From positions 1 to 59,524 of the forward strand of contig JACQZI010000003.1 in NCBI GenBank assembly GCA_016207825.1: a DNA stretch of 59,524 bases, written 5' to 3'. Origin of the DNA: Planctomycetota bacterium. Lineage in GTDB: Bacteria > Planctomycetota > MHYJ01 > JACQXL01 > JACQZI01. The notes beneath the pieces are model-generated. The model was not told the origin of the DNA. It ran no database searches and saw only the letters and a list, made by a program, of their open reading frames with translations. Position numbers and translations under genes: made by a program. Of this stretch, positions 33,765 through 44,138 are shown piece after piece. Position 1 is the first letter of the stretch; every line of letters starts with the position of its first letter.

Positions 33765-34277
33765 TTAAAAAGCTACCAGGAATTCCGGACGCTGGATGAA
33801 GTGCTTGTGCCAATGGATTTGTTCCTCTGCCCAGGCGGCAATTTTCCGGTAATCTTTCGATGAATCAATTAGCTCGGCCTCTTCGCCATCCTTCAAATGA
33901 ACCTTTTTATAAGAAAGCTCACAGAAAAGCGGCTCTCCATAGACAGTGTTTCTGGCGCCGTTCTGGAATTTGTAGAGATGCTCTTTCAATCCCAGCTTCC
34001 CGCTAAAGGCGGAGTCATGGAGATAAAACTTCATCGGGTCGGAACGGTACCTCTCCAGCACCGCTATCCGGTAAAAGAACGGCTTGACGGCAATATTGCC
34101 GAATCGCTCCAAATGCCTTGCGATGTATTTTTCCAGGTCTTCACGCCGAACGCGGAATTGGTGGGCAACGCGCGCGGCAGGCAAATCACCCTTCTTAATC
34201 AGGCGCCGGACGGTAAAGACGCTTACCTGCAGCGCCTCGGCAGTTTCCTTAACCGTAAGCAATTCCGTTCCTGGCAT
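33765..34277 (-). CDS. Excisionase/MerR-like helix-turn-helix DNA-binding protein
   Basis: Residues 1-50 (ELLTVKETAEALQVSVFTVR, RLIKKGDLPAARVAHQFRVR) are an HTH_17/excisionase-type winged helix with the usual ALQVS...TVRRLIKKG recognition helix. The remaining 120 residues are unfamiliar: Trp/His-rich at the end (WAEEQIHWHKHFIQRPEFLV) with a KFYLHDSAF segment, possibly an effector or partner domain. ATG 34277 follows GGTGAG; the upstream ATG 34304 is not used. It sits next to the 102-bp MITE and upstream of the GspF-GspE gene on the same strand, but the latter has its own promoter. Regulator of unknown targets. Confidence 0.75.
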   Translation of the reverse strand: MPGTELLTVKETAEALQVSVFTVRRLIKKGDLPAARVAHQFRVRREDLEKYIARHLERFGNIAVKPFFYRIAVLERYRSDPMKFYLHDSAFSGKLGLKEHLYKFQNGARNTVYGEPLFCELSYKKVHLKDGEEAELIDSSKDYRKIAAWAEEQIHWHKHFIQRPEFLVAF

Positions 34278-34340
34278 AATAATCTCACCCGGTAACAGCC
34301 GCAACCTAAATCCGTTTAATATGCGGTTTGTAACGCTAAC

Positions 34341-34367
34341 TCTATATTACCCGAGGCGGGCTGTCAA
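34341..34367 (-). promoter_or_regulatory. Promoter of the HTH gene
   Basis: On the minus strand, TTGACA (34367-34362), a 15-bp spacer containing a CCCGCCTCGGG dyad, and TATAGA (34346-34341). The spacer is short, so strength is uncertain. Confidence 0.45.
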
Positions 34368-34427
34368 GAGAAATGCCCGAATAACCGCCAGATTACGGGT
34401 ATTCTTACTATCATCCAAAACCTATTA

Positions 34428-34529
34428 GAGCCTATCCTAAAACCCACCTCTCGTCACCATGGTCCAGACCCTAAGAACTGGATTCCTGCTTTCGTCCCGC
34501 CGAGGCGGGAACACTTTTAGGATAGGCTC
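34428..34529. mobile_element. MITE-like element with IS5-type ends
   Basis: A 102-bp element is bounded by perfect 15-bp inverted repeats, GAGCCTATCCTAAAA (34428-34442) and TTTTAGGATAGGCTC (34515-34529), and flanked by the direct repeat TTA (34425-34427 and 34530-34532). GAGCC... ends and a TNA target duplication are features of the IS5 family (IS427/IS1031 groups). There is no transposase inside; the interior contains a CCCGCCGAGGCGGG palindrome (34496-34509). It is therefore a non-autonomous derivative, needing a full IS elsewhere in the genome. Confidence 0.8.
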
Positions 34530-34631
34530 TTACTAAAGTAATTTCATTCTGATACTAAATTTTACCGCAACCTTACGCGCTTTTGAGTGTTTATACCAAC
34601 ATAAGAAATCATTAAAGAAAGGAACAATCAT

Positions 34632-35549
34632 ATGTGTAAAACGACATGGAAATGGCTCGCCGGGGCTCTTATCCTAGCGCTTGTTGCAGGATTTTCACCC
34701 AACGCCCAGGCTAAGGACAACCAGGAAAAGGAAAACAGCGGCAAGCACACGGAAGCAAACTCAAACGACGAAGAGAAAAGCTTAACCGTAGACGACATGA
34801 TAAACGAGGATTTGGCAAAGGACGGGCTGGCAATCGATGACGATATTTCACCGGAAGAAACCGCCGATAATAAAAATACGGAAGAGGCAAAACCTCCAAA
34901 AAAAGAGCACAAAGGTCCGGATGTCGAACGCCGCAAACAAGAGCACGAAGAAGCAATAAAAAAATGCCAGGGAATGGGATGCAAAGTGCCCAAATGCCCT
35001 CATGACTGGTCAAAATACCGCCTCAACTTGACGGACGAGCAGAAAACAAGAATCGCGCACCTGAAGGAAGAAATCAATGATGAAACAATCGGGATGAACT
35101 GGTGCACGCTGACCGCGGCAAGGCATAAGCTGGAAGAACTCCGCAAGGACAAAAAAGCCTTTCCCAAGCAGATTGAATCCGCCAAGGCAACGGTAAAAAT
35201 GATTCACGATGCCATGCAGAGGGGCTACAAGAAATTCAACGAGAACTACCGCAACTTGATACTGACCAACGAACAGCGTGAGCTTCTGAAAGAAAAAGAC
35301 CGTGCGATGAAAGAGCATATGGAAACCTGCAAACCGCACCATAACCCGGACTGCCCTTTCCACCTGCGGGATGACAAACATTCCCGGCATAACGTCAATG
35401 AAGGCAATTTTATAAAATACTGTAATGACGAGAAGCACCTTTCCGAAGGACTTTTCGAATGTCCGCGCAACTACCGCGAGCTGATGCAGGAAGAACGCAA
35501 AAACAGGAAGGAAAAACCGGAAAATCCGGAGGGCAAAGAGAAAAAATAA
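34632..35549 (+). CDS. Exported Cys-rich Spy/CpxP-like protein
   Basis: A signal peptide (residues 1-27, ending AQA) precedes an acidic low-complexity segment (28-100). Two LTxxQ-like motifs, LTDEQ (133-137) and LTNEQ (211-215), each start a long amphipathic helix, as in the Spy/CpxP/ZraP group of periplasmic chaperones and metal-stress proteins. Cys and His residues cluster in CQGMGCKVPKCPHDW, CKPHHNPDCPFHL and YCNDE...FECP, which suggests metal binding or disulfides. GAAAGGAA precedes the ATG. The gene is single, between the MITE and a convergent CAP gene. The Spy-like assignment rests only on motif pattern and is tentative. Confidence 0.6.
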   Translation: MCKTTWKWLAGALILALVAGFSPNAQAKDNQEKENSGKHTEANSNDEEKSLTVDDMINEDLAKDGLAIDDDISPEETADNKNTEEAKPPKKEHKGPDVERRKQEHEEAIKKCQGMGCKVPKCPHDWSKYRLNLTDEQKTRIAHLKEEINDETIGMNWCTLTAARHKLEELRKDKKAFPKQIESAKATVKMIHDAMQRGYKKFNENYRNLILTNEQRELLKEKDRAMKEHMETCKPHHNPDCPFHLRDDKHSRHNVNEGNFIKYCNDEKHLSEGLFECPRNYRELMQEERKNRKEKPENPEGKEKK

Positions 35550-35560
35550 CCGCATTAAGT

Positions 35561-35700
35561 GACCCTCGGGGAGTTTTTTCGCTCTATCCGAGGGACCACC
35601 CTGAGCGATAGAGAAGAGGTTCCGAGATCCTTCGTCCCCCCCCCAAGGCGGGGCCTCAGGATGACGGGTCGGAAACACCCCGACCCCTCAATTAAGTTGC
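35561..35700. repeat. Convergent intergenic region with nested inverted repeats
   Basis: Between the Spy-like gene and the CAP gene three stems can form: CCCTCGG/CCGAGGG (35563-35594), CTCTATC/GATAGAG (35582-35613) and GGGTCGG/CCGACCC (35665-35687). The central part (GATCCTTCG...CCTCAGGATGAC) resembles a dispersed intergenic repeat. It may double as a bidirectional terminator, though no clean T-run follows the stems. Confidence 0.45.
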
Positions 35701-35736
35701 CCAAAAAAGTCGGGCTTAAGAGATTAATGATTGCCG

Positions 35737-36747
35737 TCAAAACATAGCTGTCCAGCAGCCTTTGTAAAAACCAATCCCGATTTGTTCTGCGGTAAACATT
35801 TCCTCGTGGTGGCCGGACTTGCTGCTAAACCATCCCCAAAATGCGCCAGCGGCATCTAGTGCCTGGGCGATATTCTCCGCGGAACATGAGGTTTTTTCCA
35901 GCGCGGCGCGCTGCATATGCGTTCGCTTGCCGGGAATCGGGGAGACGTGGTCGAAAAAGTCATAATCGCTCATATCCTTGGAATGCCCGCGGGCGGCCTT
36001 GCACAACTTAGGATTAATTACTACGGCTTTGCGCCCCATCGCCACACGGTATTTATTCAGCATCTCAACCATGCGATATTCTTCAATATTCAGCTCGCTT
36101 TTAAGTTTTTTATTCTGCTCCATTACCGTCATGTCTTTCGCCGGCATCACTTTCCACTGGAATTCCGCGTCAATTTCAGTATCCAACAGCTTAACCAGCG
36201 TTTTCGTATCAGGCTTGGCTTCACAACCCAATTTAGCCAGGGAGTCGTCAACAATGCCGATTTTTCCGGCCACCCCCGAAAGCTTTTTAGTATCCTCTTC
36301 GTTTTCAATCAACGGCGCGGGATAAAACGCCTCTTCTATTTCTATAACCAGCTTCTTCATTTCCTCAAAATTCCTGACAGCATAGAGGCTCATTGCCGCC
36401 TTGCGTTTATTCTCCAGCCACTTCGGGTCTTTCTTTTTATCTTTATCTTTTTTATTCCTGGCTTTGAGCGAATCATCCAGGGCTTTCCGGCGTGTTTTAG
36501 TATATTCCATGACGAGTTCATCTTTGCGCTTGGTGATTTTTGTGACGGCTTCTTTTTTCGCCTTATCACCCTGAACGATTATTTCATCCGCCGCTGTTTT
36601 ACGGATTGCCTCGTCCGGGCTTTCCATGTCCTTTATGAGCTGGGCAAGCGGTTTTTTCTCCTCGCCTAATAAAACGGCCGAAAAGAAAAGCACAATAAAA
36701 ATGCTTAACGCTGAAAGCCAAACTGATTTTATCCTGCTAAATTCCAT
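35737..36747 (-). CDS. Exported CAP (SCP/PR-1) domain protein
   Basis: A signal peptide (residues 1-29, IKSVWLSALSIFIVLFFSAV) is followed by a charged helical region of about 190 residues. The C-terminal 125 residues are a CAP domain: MVEMLNKYRVAMGRKAVVIN, the active-cleft GHSKDM and HVSP, SAENIA, and SGHHEEMF followed by GIGFYKGCW. The order and spacing match bacterial CAP proteins; function is unknown in most bacteria. The gene is downstream of the DUF362 gene (114-bp gap) with its own extended -10 promoter and probably leaderless translation. Two Cys pairs near the cleft may form disulfides. Confidence 0.85.
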   Translation of the reverse strand: MEFSRIKSVWLSALSIFIVLFFSAVLLGEEKKPLAQLIKDMESPDEAIRKTAADEIIVQGDKAKKEAVTKITKRKDELVMEYTKTRRKALDDSLKARNKKDKDKKKDPKWLENKRKAAMSLYAVRNFEEMKKLVIEIEEAFYPAPLIENEEDTKKLSGVAGKIGIVDDSLAKLGCEAKPDTKTLVKLLDTEIDAEFQWKVMPAKDMTVMEQNKKLKSELNIEEYRMVEMLNKYRVAMGRKAVVINPKLCKAARGHSKDMSDYDFFDHVSPIPGKRTHMQRAALEKTSCSAENIAQALDAAGAFWGWFSSKSGHHEEMFTAEQIGIGFYKGCWTAMF

Positions 36748-36755
36748 ATAAGCTT

Positions 36756-36764
36756 ATTATAACA
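36756..36764 (-). promoter_or_regulatory. Extended -10 promoter of the CAP gene
   Basis: On the minus strand TGTTATAAT (36764-36756), i.e. TGn plus a perfect -10; the -35 is weak. The -10 ends 8 nt before ATG 36747 and there is no Shine-Dalgarno, which suggests a leaderless or nearly leaderless transcript. Confidence 0.5.
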
Positions 36765-36861
36765 TCCACACACCGATATTAAGTGCTACAATTATTAAAC
36801 ATTCGGTATCTGTTTTTTATTCCTGAAATCCAAGAAAATCGCATTCGGCCTGTCCCGTTAA

Positions 36862-37944
36862 TCAATCATATTGCCCGAAAAGCTTTCCCCATTTGCTGGT
36901 TTCCATGATATGTTGCCGTATTTTTTTGCCTTTAAAAGGCCACCAAAGCTTGTCGTGATAGAAATACGAGGCAAAAACGAAGAGATAAACCAGGGACGTC
37001 CGGAAAAAGAGTTTCTGGAATACTCTTAGCGGCCCGAACCATAACGCCCCGCCGCAATAACCGGCCAGGTTTTTCCCGACGGAGAAACAGAAATTAAGCC
37101 CAGAAATATCATCCCCGACAATTTCTATCTCGCTCAAAGAGGCGGTGCCCAATCCGGCTTCGTGCGCCAGTCTTAGGTATTTGATGCCCATCGGGTCAAA
37201 TCCCATTATCTTTGCGGCAACCGCATCTATCGCCACGCTATCTGCACCTGCCAGGATGTAATCCTTTTCCGCCAGCGCCATGGTCCTGGGTCCGGGTCCG
37301 TTCCCGCATATCGTCCCATCCATTACGGCAAATATGCCGGTATGAATCTCTTTCTGGATATTCAATAAATCAACGAGGGCCTCGTGAATGACGCTATGCA
37401 TATAGTGGCGGCGCGTGCTCAAAAGGCCCCCGAAAGCATTCTTCATCGCGCCCGTGGTAGTCGTGTAAATATGGCACTTGACGGTCGGCAGGTGGATGAT
37501 GCTTTTCCCGATAAAATATTCAGGAATCATAATACCATTCGGGTATATTTTATCTAAAACCAGCATCTTCGCTTTCGGCTGATACGGGATCCATCTGATA
37601 TCCTCATCCTGGAAATTATAGAGGCGCGGAATATCATGCTTTTTGTAGACGCCGTCGAGCCGGTTTAATCTGGAACCCTTGAAGGGATCGGTCACGACCG
37701 TATTATTATGAACGGCGGAAAGCGCTGGGTATCCCAGGTTCTTGAGCGCCTTGATAACGCCTTCCAACTGCCAGGGAGTGGTATTGGCGCCCGGCAAAGG
37801 CAGGTGCCAGGAAATATTATCCTTTAATATGACGGGCTTATCCCTGGGAAGAGCTTCTTCAATGCCGGCCATCCTGACCAGGCGTTCTATATCCGCAAGC
37901 ACCTTTTGCGGGCTGGTTTTTATAACGGCGACTTTTGATTTCAT
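36862..37944 (-). CDS. DUF362 domain-containing protein
   Basis: The start SKVAVIKTSPQKVLADIERL, then KPVILKDNISWHLPLPGANT, HLPTVKCHIYTTTTGAMKNA, FAVMDGTICGNGPGPR and ILAGADSVAIDAVAAKIMGF, are the DUF362 hallmarks (a family of uncharacterised, often ferredoxin-linked proteins). The usual 4Fe-4S cluster of longer members is absent; the C-terminus is instead hydrophobic and aromatic (TSLVYLFVFASYFYHDKLWW), possibly membrane-associated. It begins 9 bp after the UbiA-family gene, so the two form an operon. Confidence 0.85.
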   Translation of the reverse strand: MKSKVAVIKTSPQKVLADIERLVRMAGIEEALPRDKPVILKDNISWHLPLPGANTTPWQLEGVIKALKNLGYPALSAVHNNTVVTDPFKGSRLNRLDGVYKKHDIPRLYNFQDEDIRWIPYQPKAKMLVLDKIYPNGIMIPEYFIGKSIIHLPTVKCHIYTTTTGAMKNAFGGLLSTRRHYMHSVIHEALVDLLNIQKEIHTGIFAVMDGTICGNGPGPRTMALAEKDYILAGADSVAIDAVAAKIMGFDPMGIKYLRLAHEAGLGTASLSEIEIVGDDISGLNFCFSVGKNLAGYCGGALWFGPLRVFQKLFFRTSLVYLFVFASYFYHDKLWWPFKGKKIRQHIMETSKWGKLFGQYD

Positions 37945-37953
37945 ATAGAAACT

Positions 37954-38805
37954 TTAATGGTAATATATTATCACTCCGGCGCTTGCTATCCATAAAACCA
38001 CGTCAGCCAATAACGGCAAATCCTTCAGGAATATTTCGGTCGGGTCATCCCCTTTATCCTCTTTAAATAAAAGGTAAAGATACCGCGCAATGCCAAAAAC
38101 GACAAACGGAACGGTAAAAATAAGTTTTTTAGTCCCGAAGAAGTCCACCGTCCGCGGGCTGATTGTATACATTATATATGCGGAGATATTTAAAAAGGAA
38201 AGAATCCAAATTAAATAGCTAAGGAAACGGATATTATAATTGGCTCCGGCAGTGATTTTGTTATGCGCTTCCTGCCGGCGCTTGCCGAAAGCCAATAACA
38301 AGGAAAGCAAAGCAGTGCAGGTTATCAGCCACCAGGACGGGCGGACATAAATAATTTGCGCGCCGCCGAGGATTCGTAAGACAAACCCGGATGCGACAAT
38401 CAAAACATCTATGGCGACTATCTTTTTGAGGATTGCCGAATAACATATATTCAAAACCAGGTACGCGGCGATAACAATCCCGAACCCGGCGTTCAAGAAA
38501 TAGGACAAAACAAGCGAAAGAACGCTTAAAAGCAAAAAGAACTGCATCGCCGCATTGAAGCTTATCCTGCCTGAAGCGATGGGACGCAATCTTTTTACCG
38601 GGTGCAGGCGATCGGATTCAACATCTTTGACATCATTAAAAATATAAGCGGCGCTTGAGACAAGCGAAAACAATACAAATCCTATCAGCGAATTGATGAT
38701 ATCTTCCTGTTCAAACAGCCGCCCGGCAAATATCAAAGGGGCAAAGACAAAAAGGTTTTTCGCCCATTGCCTGACCCTTAATAATTCAAAGATTAATTTT
38801 AACAT
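37954..38805 (-). CDS. UbiA-family polyprenyl-phosphate phosphoribosyltransferase
   Basis: The N-terminus RVRQWAKNLFVFAPLIFAGR and the motif NDVKDVESDRLHPVKRLRPI (aspartates coordinating Mg-diphosphate) match decaprenyl-phosphate 5-phosphoribosyltransferase (Rv3806c/UbiA type), which makes the lipid donor for arabinose/ribose-type cell-envelope sugars. Eight or nine transmembrane helices fit the 283-residue length. The second acidic motif is less clear (AFGKRRQEAHN corresponds). In non-mycobacteria the product feeds decaprenyl-phospho-arabinose or ribose pathways; partners such as DprE1/DprE2 are not present nearby. It shares an operon with DUF362. Confidence 0.85.
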   Translation of the reverse strand: MLKLIFELLRVRQWAKNLFVFAPLIFAGRLFEQEDIINSLIGFVLFSLVSSAAYIFNDVKDVESDRLHPVKRLRPIASGRISFNAAMQFFLLLSVLSLVLSYFLNAGFGIVIAAYLVLNICYSAILKKIVAIDVLIVASGFVLRILGGAQIIYVRPSWWLITCTALLSLLLAFGKRRQEAHNKITAGANYNIRFLSYLIWILSFLNISAYIMYTISPRTVDFFGTKKLIFTVPFVVFGIARYLYLLFKEDKGDDPTEIFLKDLPLLADVVLWIASAGVIIYYH

Positions 38806-38868
38806 TTCAGGTGAGGTTACATTAATAACACGATTTAGTCAAGTTATGATACAAGATGCCTTAAAACA

Positions 38869-38898
38869 TTGACAAGCCGAGAAATGGCGTTGTATGAT
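38869..38898 (+). promoter_or_regulatory. Promoter with -10 six bases before the start codon
   Basis: TTGACA (38869-38874), an 18-bp spacer and TATGAT (38893-38898). ATG 38905 follows after 6 nt, so the expected transcription start coincides with the ATG. The in-frame TTG at 38869 used by the longest reading frame is the -35 box and not a start. Confidence 0.65.
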
Positions 38899-38904
38899 AC
38901 CGGC

Positions 38905-39429
38905 ATGAAAAGCCTTGAAACGCCCGGCAAAAACCTGCGCACACGCCTGAGCCTGATAACGGCGTCAATACTGGCATCTTTCGGCGTATTGAGGTTTGCC
39001 AGCGACATGCTGACCGACGGCTCGCCGGGATGGCATTCCATGCTCGGGGAAACGATATTCAGGTATCTGGCGCGCGCGCCTTCCGACGGCACGCTTTTGG
39101 GCGATTTAAGCGTCCAGTATGTTAAACTGCTTTCCATCCCCTGCGCGATTGCCGGATTCTTTATCCTCTACCGCCTGATATATTCAGACCGGCGGGAGGC
39201 AGATATCCGCTGGCATAAGCATTCGACACGGATGATTTATATCGGGATACTCCTGGCGGCTTTTACGGTAATGGAAATTGAAAAAGCGACCCATGCAATG
39301 GGATTGCGCATGGCCGGGTTGCTTGCCGGGGAAAAAACATGGCTTAACCATACCTTGCACATCGCCAGCGCCCTGGCCGGCTGGTTTTATATGAAGTGGC
39401 TGGTTTTTATCCCTCGCAAAGACAATTGA
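38905..39429 (+). CDS. Hypothetical integral membrane protein (4 helices)
   Basis: Not recognised. Four hydrophobic segments are visible in 174 residues: ITASILASFGVLRF, YVKLLSIPCAIAGFFILYRL, MIYIGILLAAFTVMEI and TLHIASALAGWFYMKWLVFI. Residues between the first two (TDGSPGWHSMLGETIFRYLA) are presumably extracytoplasmic. The start ATG 38905 is fixed by the promoter. It is divergent from the UbiA-family gene and 54 bp upstream of larC, which has its own promoter, so co-transcription is not required. Confidence 0.65.
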   Translation: MKSLETPGKNLRTRLSLITASILASFGVLRFASDMLTDGSPGWHSMLGETIFRYLARAPSDGTLLGDLSVQYVKLLSIPCAIAGFFILYRLIYSDRREADIRWHKHSTRMIYIGILLAAFTVMEIEKATHAMGLRMAGLLAGEKTWLNHTLHIASALAGWFYMKWLVFIPRKDN

Positions 39430-39438
39430 TTCTTTTAA

Positions 39439-39466
39439 TTGACCCGCAAGCAAATTCTATTATAAT
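39439..39466 (+). promoter_or_regulatory. Promoter of larC
   Basis: TTGACC (39439-39444), a 16-bp spacer and TATAAT (39461-39466); ATG 39484 is 17 nt downstream, giving a leader of roughly 11 nt without a clear Shine-Dalgarno. Confidence 0.6.
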
Positions 39467-39483
39467 CCTATATTTCCAACATT

Positions 39484-40701
39484 ATGAAAGCTATCTATTT
39501 TGACTGTTTCTCCGGCATAAGTGGGGACATGATTCTGGGCGCCTTGATAGACGCCGGGCTTCCGCTCCCACTCCTCAAGCGGGAACTGGCTAAAATCCCG
39601 CTTAAAGGATACCGGTTGTCCACCAGACAGGTCACCAAAAACGGATTCAGGGCAGCGAAGCTGGATGTTCATGCCTCAGAAGAACGAATCCAGCCGGATA
39701 AAATGGTATCACTCATCAAACGAAGTAAATTGTCAGATGGGATTAAGAACAAAATCATTAAGCTCATACGACGCTTGACTGATATTGAGGCTCACGTTCA
39801 CAATCTAAAATCTACCAACAAACATCTAACATCTGACATCTCCGCCAGGGGCGAATCCGCCTTCGGCGGGCATCTCCACGAACTCGGTTCGGCCGATACA
39901 TTAATAGACATTAGCGGCGCAATTATCGGATTAAACCTTTTGGGCATAGACAAAACGTACTCCTCTCCCCTGCCGATTACACGTGGATTTATCCGGACAC
40001 ATCACGGCAGGATTCCTCTTCCCGCGCCCGCCACGGCTGAGATGCTTAAAGGATTTCCGGTGTATTATTCCAAAATTAACAAGGAAATCGTTACGCCAAC
40101 CGGCGCGCTTATCATAACTTCCCTGGCAAAGCCTTTAACCGAACTTCCGTTGATGACGGTCAATAAAATAGCTTACGGGGCCGGCGATATGGAATTCCCA
40201 AGCCAACCGAATCTCCTGCGTGTTTTCTTAGGAACTATATCTAACAACAAATATCCAACATCTAACATCTATCTGATAGAAACCAATCTTGACGACTCGA
40301 CCCCGGAAATAATCGCCTACACCATAGAACGCTTACTAAAAAATGGCGCATTGGATGCCTTTGCCGAACCGATTAAGATGAAGAAATCCAGACCCGGTAT
40401 ATTGCTTAAGGCGTTGGCAAGGGAAAAAGATATTCCTAAGCTTGAGGAGATTATCTTTAAAGAAACGAGCACTTTCGGGATACGGCATTACCCAATTGAG
40501 CGTGCCGAATTAGAGCGGGAAATTAAAGCGGTAAAAACGAAGTACGGAATGATACCGGTAAAAATCGGCTCGCTTAACAATAAAGTGATGAGTATCTCAC
40601 CGGAGTATGAGGATTGTAAAAAGATAGCGATGGCAAAAGGAATACCTTTAAAAGATATCTATAAAGAAGCTACTTTTACCGCAAAGACGCGAAGAAGATG
40701 A
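39484..40701 (+). CDS. larC: LarC-type nickel-pincer cofactor biosynthesis protein (DUF111)
   Basis: The start MKAIYFDCFSGISGDMILGA, the segment HLHELGSADTLIDISGAIIG and ETNLDDSTPEIIAYTIERLL identify LarC, which inserts Ni into the lactate racemase cofactor precursor. Length 405 is that of a full LarC1-LarC2 protein in one frame, whereas some species need a programmed frameshift. LarB and LarE are not nearby. Two inserts interrupt normally compact loops: residues about 109-129, encoded by a TCTAACATCTGACATCT tract and a CCGCC...GGCGGG palindrome (39842-39870), and residues about 250-265, encoded by another ATCCAACATCTAACATCT tract. The last residues (TAKTRRR) are encoded by a dispersed boundary sequence (ACCGCAAAGACGCGAAGAAG). 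Confidence 0.9.
   Translation: MKAIYFDCFSGISGDMILGALIDAGLPLPLLKRELAKIPLKGYRLSTRQVTKNGFRAAKLDVHASEERIQPDKMVSLIKRSKLSDGIKNKIIKLIRRLTDIEAHVHNLKSTNKHLTSDISARGESAFGGHLHELGSADTLIDISGAIIGLNLLGIDKTYSSPLPITRGFIRTHHGRIPLPAPATAEMLKGFPVYYSKINKEIVTPTGALIITSLAKPLTELPLMTVNKIAYGAGDMEFPSQPNLLRVFLGTISNNKYPTSNIYLIETNLDDSTPEIIAYTIERLLKNGALDAFAEPIKMKKSRPGILLKALAREKDIPKLEEIIFKETSTFGIRHYPIERAELEREIKAVKTKYGMIPVKIGSLNNKVMSISPEYEDCKKIAMAKGIPLKDIYKEATFTAKTRRR
39842..39870. repeat. Palindromic repeat inserted in larC
   Basis: CCGCC, 18 bases, GGCGGG within the insert of LarC at residues about 109-129. The same family as the tgt insert by arm sequence; internal sequence differs. Confidence 0.6.
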
Positions 40702-40763
40702 CTGGAATATTTTGTTTAGAGTTTCGAAATTAGTATTTAGAGTTTTATAAGGAAGGAGCTATT

Positions 40764-43616
<2,853 letters not shown>

Positions 43617-43698
43617 AATGCTCCTCTATCAAATCCAGTCTTTCTTGCGGTATAGGATTATAGTCCTAACCACGGTCCCGCTCCACTCCGTTTTGTTT

Positions 43699-43727
43699 CG
43701 GGGGCACCCCATTATTGGGAGTCCCCG
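43699..43727. other. GC-rich hairpin between the methyltransferase gene and rpmE
   Basis: CGGGG (43699-43703) pairs with CCCCG (43723-43727), enclosing CCC/GGG. It lies in the 208-bp divergent region. Function unknown. Confidence 0.35.
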
Positions 43728-43749
43728 TAGGGGGTCGTGTAATGATTTC

Positions 43750-43778
43750 TTGACAAATTAAAATAATTATTGTAGATT
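43750..43778 (+). promoter_or_regulatory. Promoter of rpmE
   Basis: TTGACA (43750-43755), a 17-bp spacer and TAGATT (43773-43778). The leader is about 40 nt and ends in AAGGAG before ATG 43825. Confidence 0.6.
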
Positions 43779-43824
43779 ATAGCAAGATTATTTGGACAAT
43801 ATATAAACCTTATAAGGAGTTAAT

Positions 43825-44070
43825 ATGAAAAAAGGCATCCATCCGGTTTATAAAGAAGCTACCGTTACCTGCGCCTGCGGCGCGACATTCAAGACACGCT
43901 CTATCAAGGAAAAGATAAACGTGGAAATCTGCTCCAACTGCCATCCGTTCTTCACGGGCAAGCAGAAGTTCGTCGATACCACCGGACAGCTGGAACGCTT
44001 CCAGAAGAAATGGAAGAAGAAAGCCGACCAGCCTACCGAACAGGCAGGGAATAAAACCACGCCGTCTTAA
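43825..44070 (+). CDS. rpmE: Ribosomal protein bL31, zinc-binding form
   Basis: The start [19 protein letters not shown] and the C16-x-C18 / C36-xx-C39 set mark the zinc-binding (C+) bL31. The 81-residue length fits, with a slightly long basic C-terminal tail ([18 protein letters not shown]). It has its own promoter and Shine-Dalgarno, and is followed by a terminator. rpmE next to prfA is a common order in bacteria. Confidence 0.96.
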   Translation: MKKGIHPVYKEATVTCACGATFKTRSIKEKINVEICSNCHPFFTGKQKFVDTTGQLERFQKKWKKKADQPTEQAGNKTTPS

Positions 44071-44090
44071 CCGGCCAGTTAATTCTACTA

Positions 44091-44131
44091 ACAGCGCCAT
44101 GATACAAAGTCATGAGCGCTGTTTTCTTTTT
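44091..44131 (+). terminator. Rho-independent terminator between rpmE and prfA
   Basis: ACAGCGC-CATGA pairs with TCATG-A-GCGCTGT (one bulged A), giving a 12-bp stem followed by TTTTCTTTTT. The T-run ends 7 nt before the prfA ATG at 44139, and an in-frame ATG at 44112 lies inside the stem, so that ATG is rejected as the start. Confidence 0.8.
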
Positions 44132-44138
44132 GATTTCT

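Noticed and set aside
43669-43742. tRNA-like folding between the methyltransferase gene and rpmE
   Set aside because: The stems do not make a cloverleaf, and no T-loop GGTTCGAATC-like sequence is present.
44112-44138. Upstream prfA start at 44112
   Set aside because: That ATG lies inside the terminator stem of rpmE and adds residues not found in other RF1 proteins.
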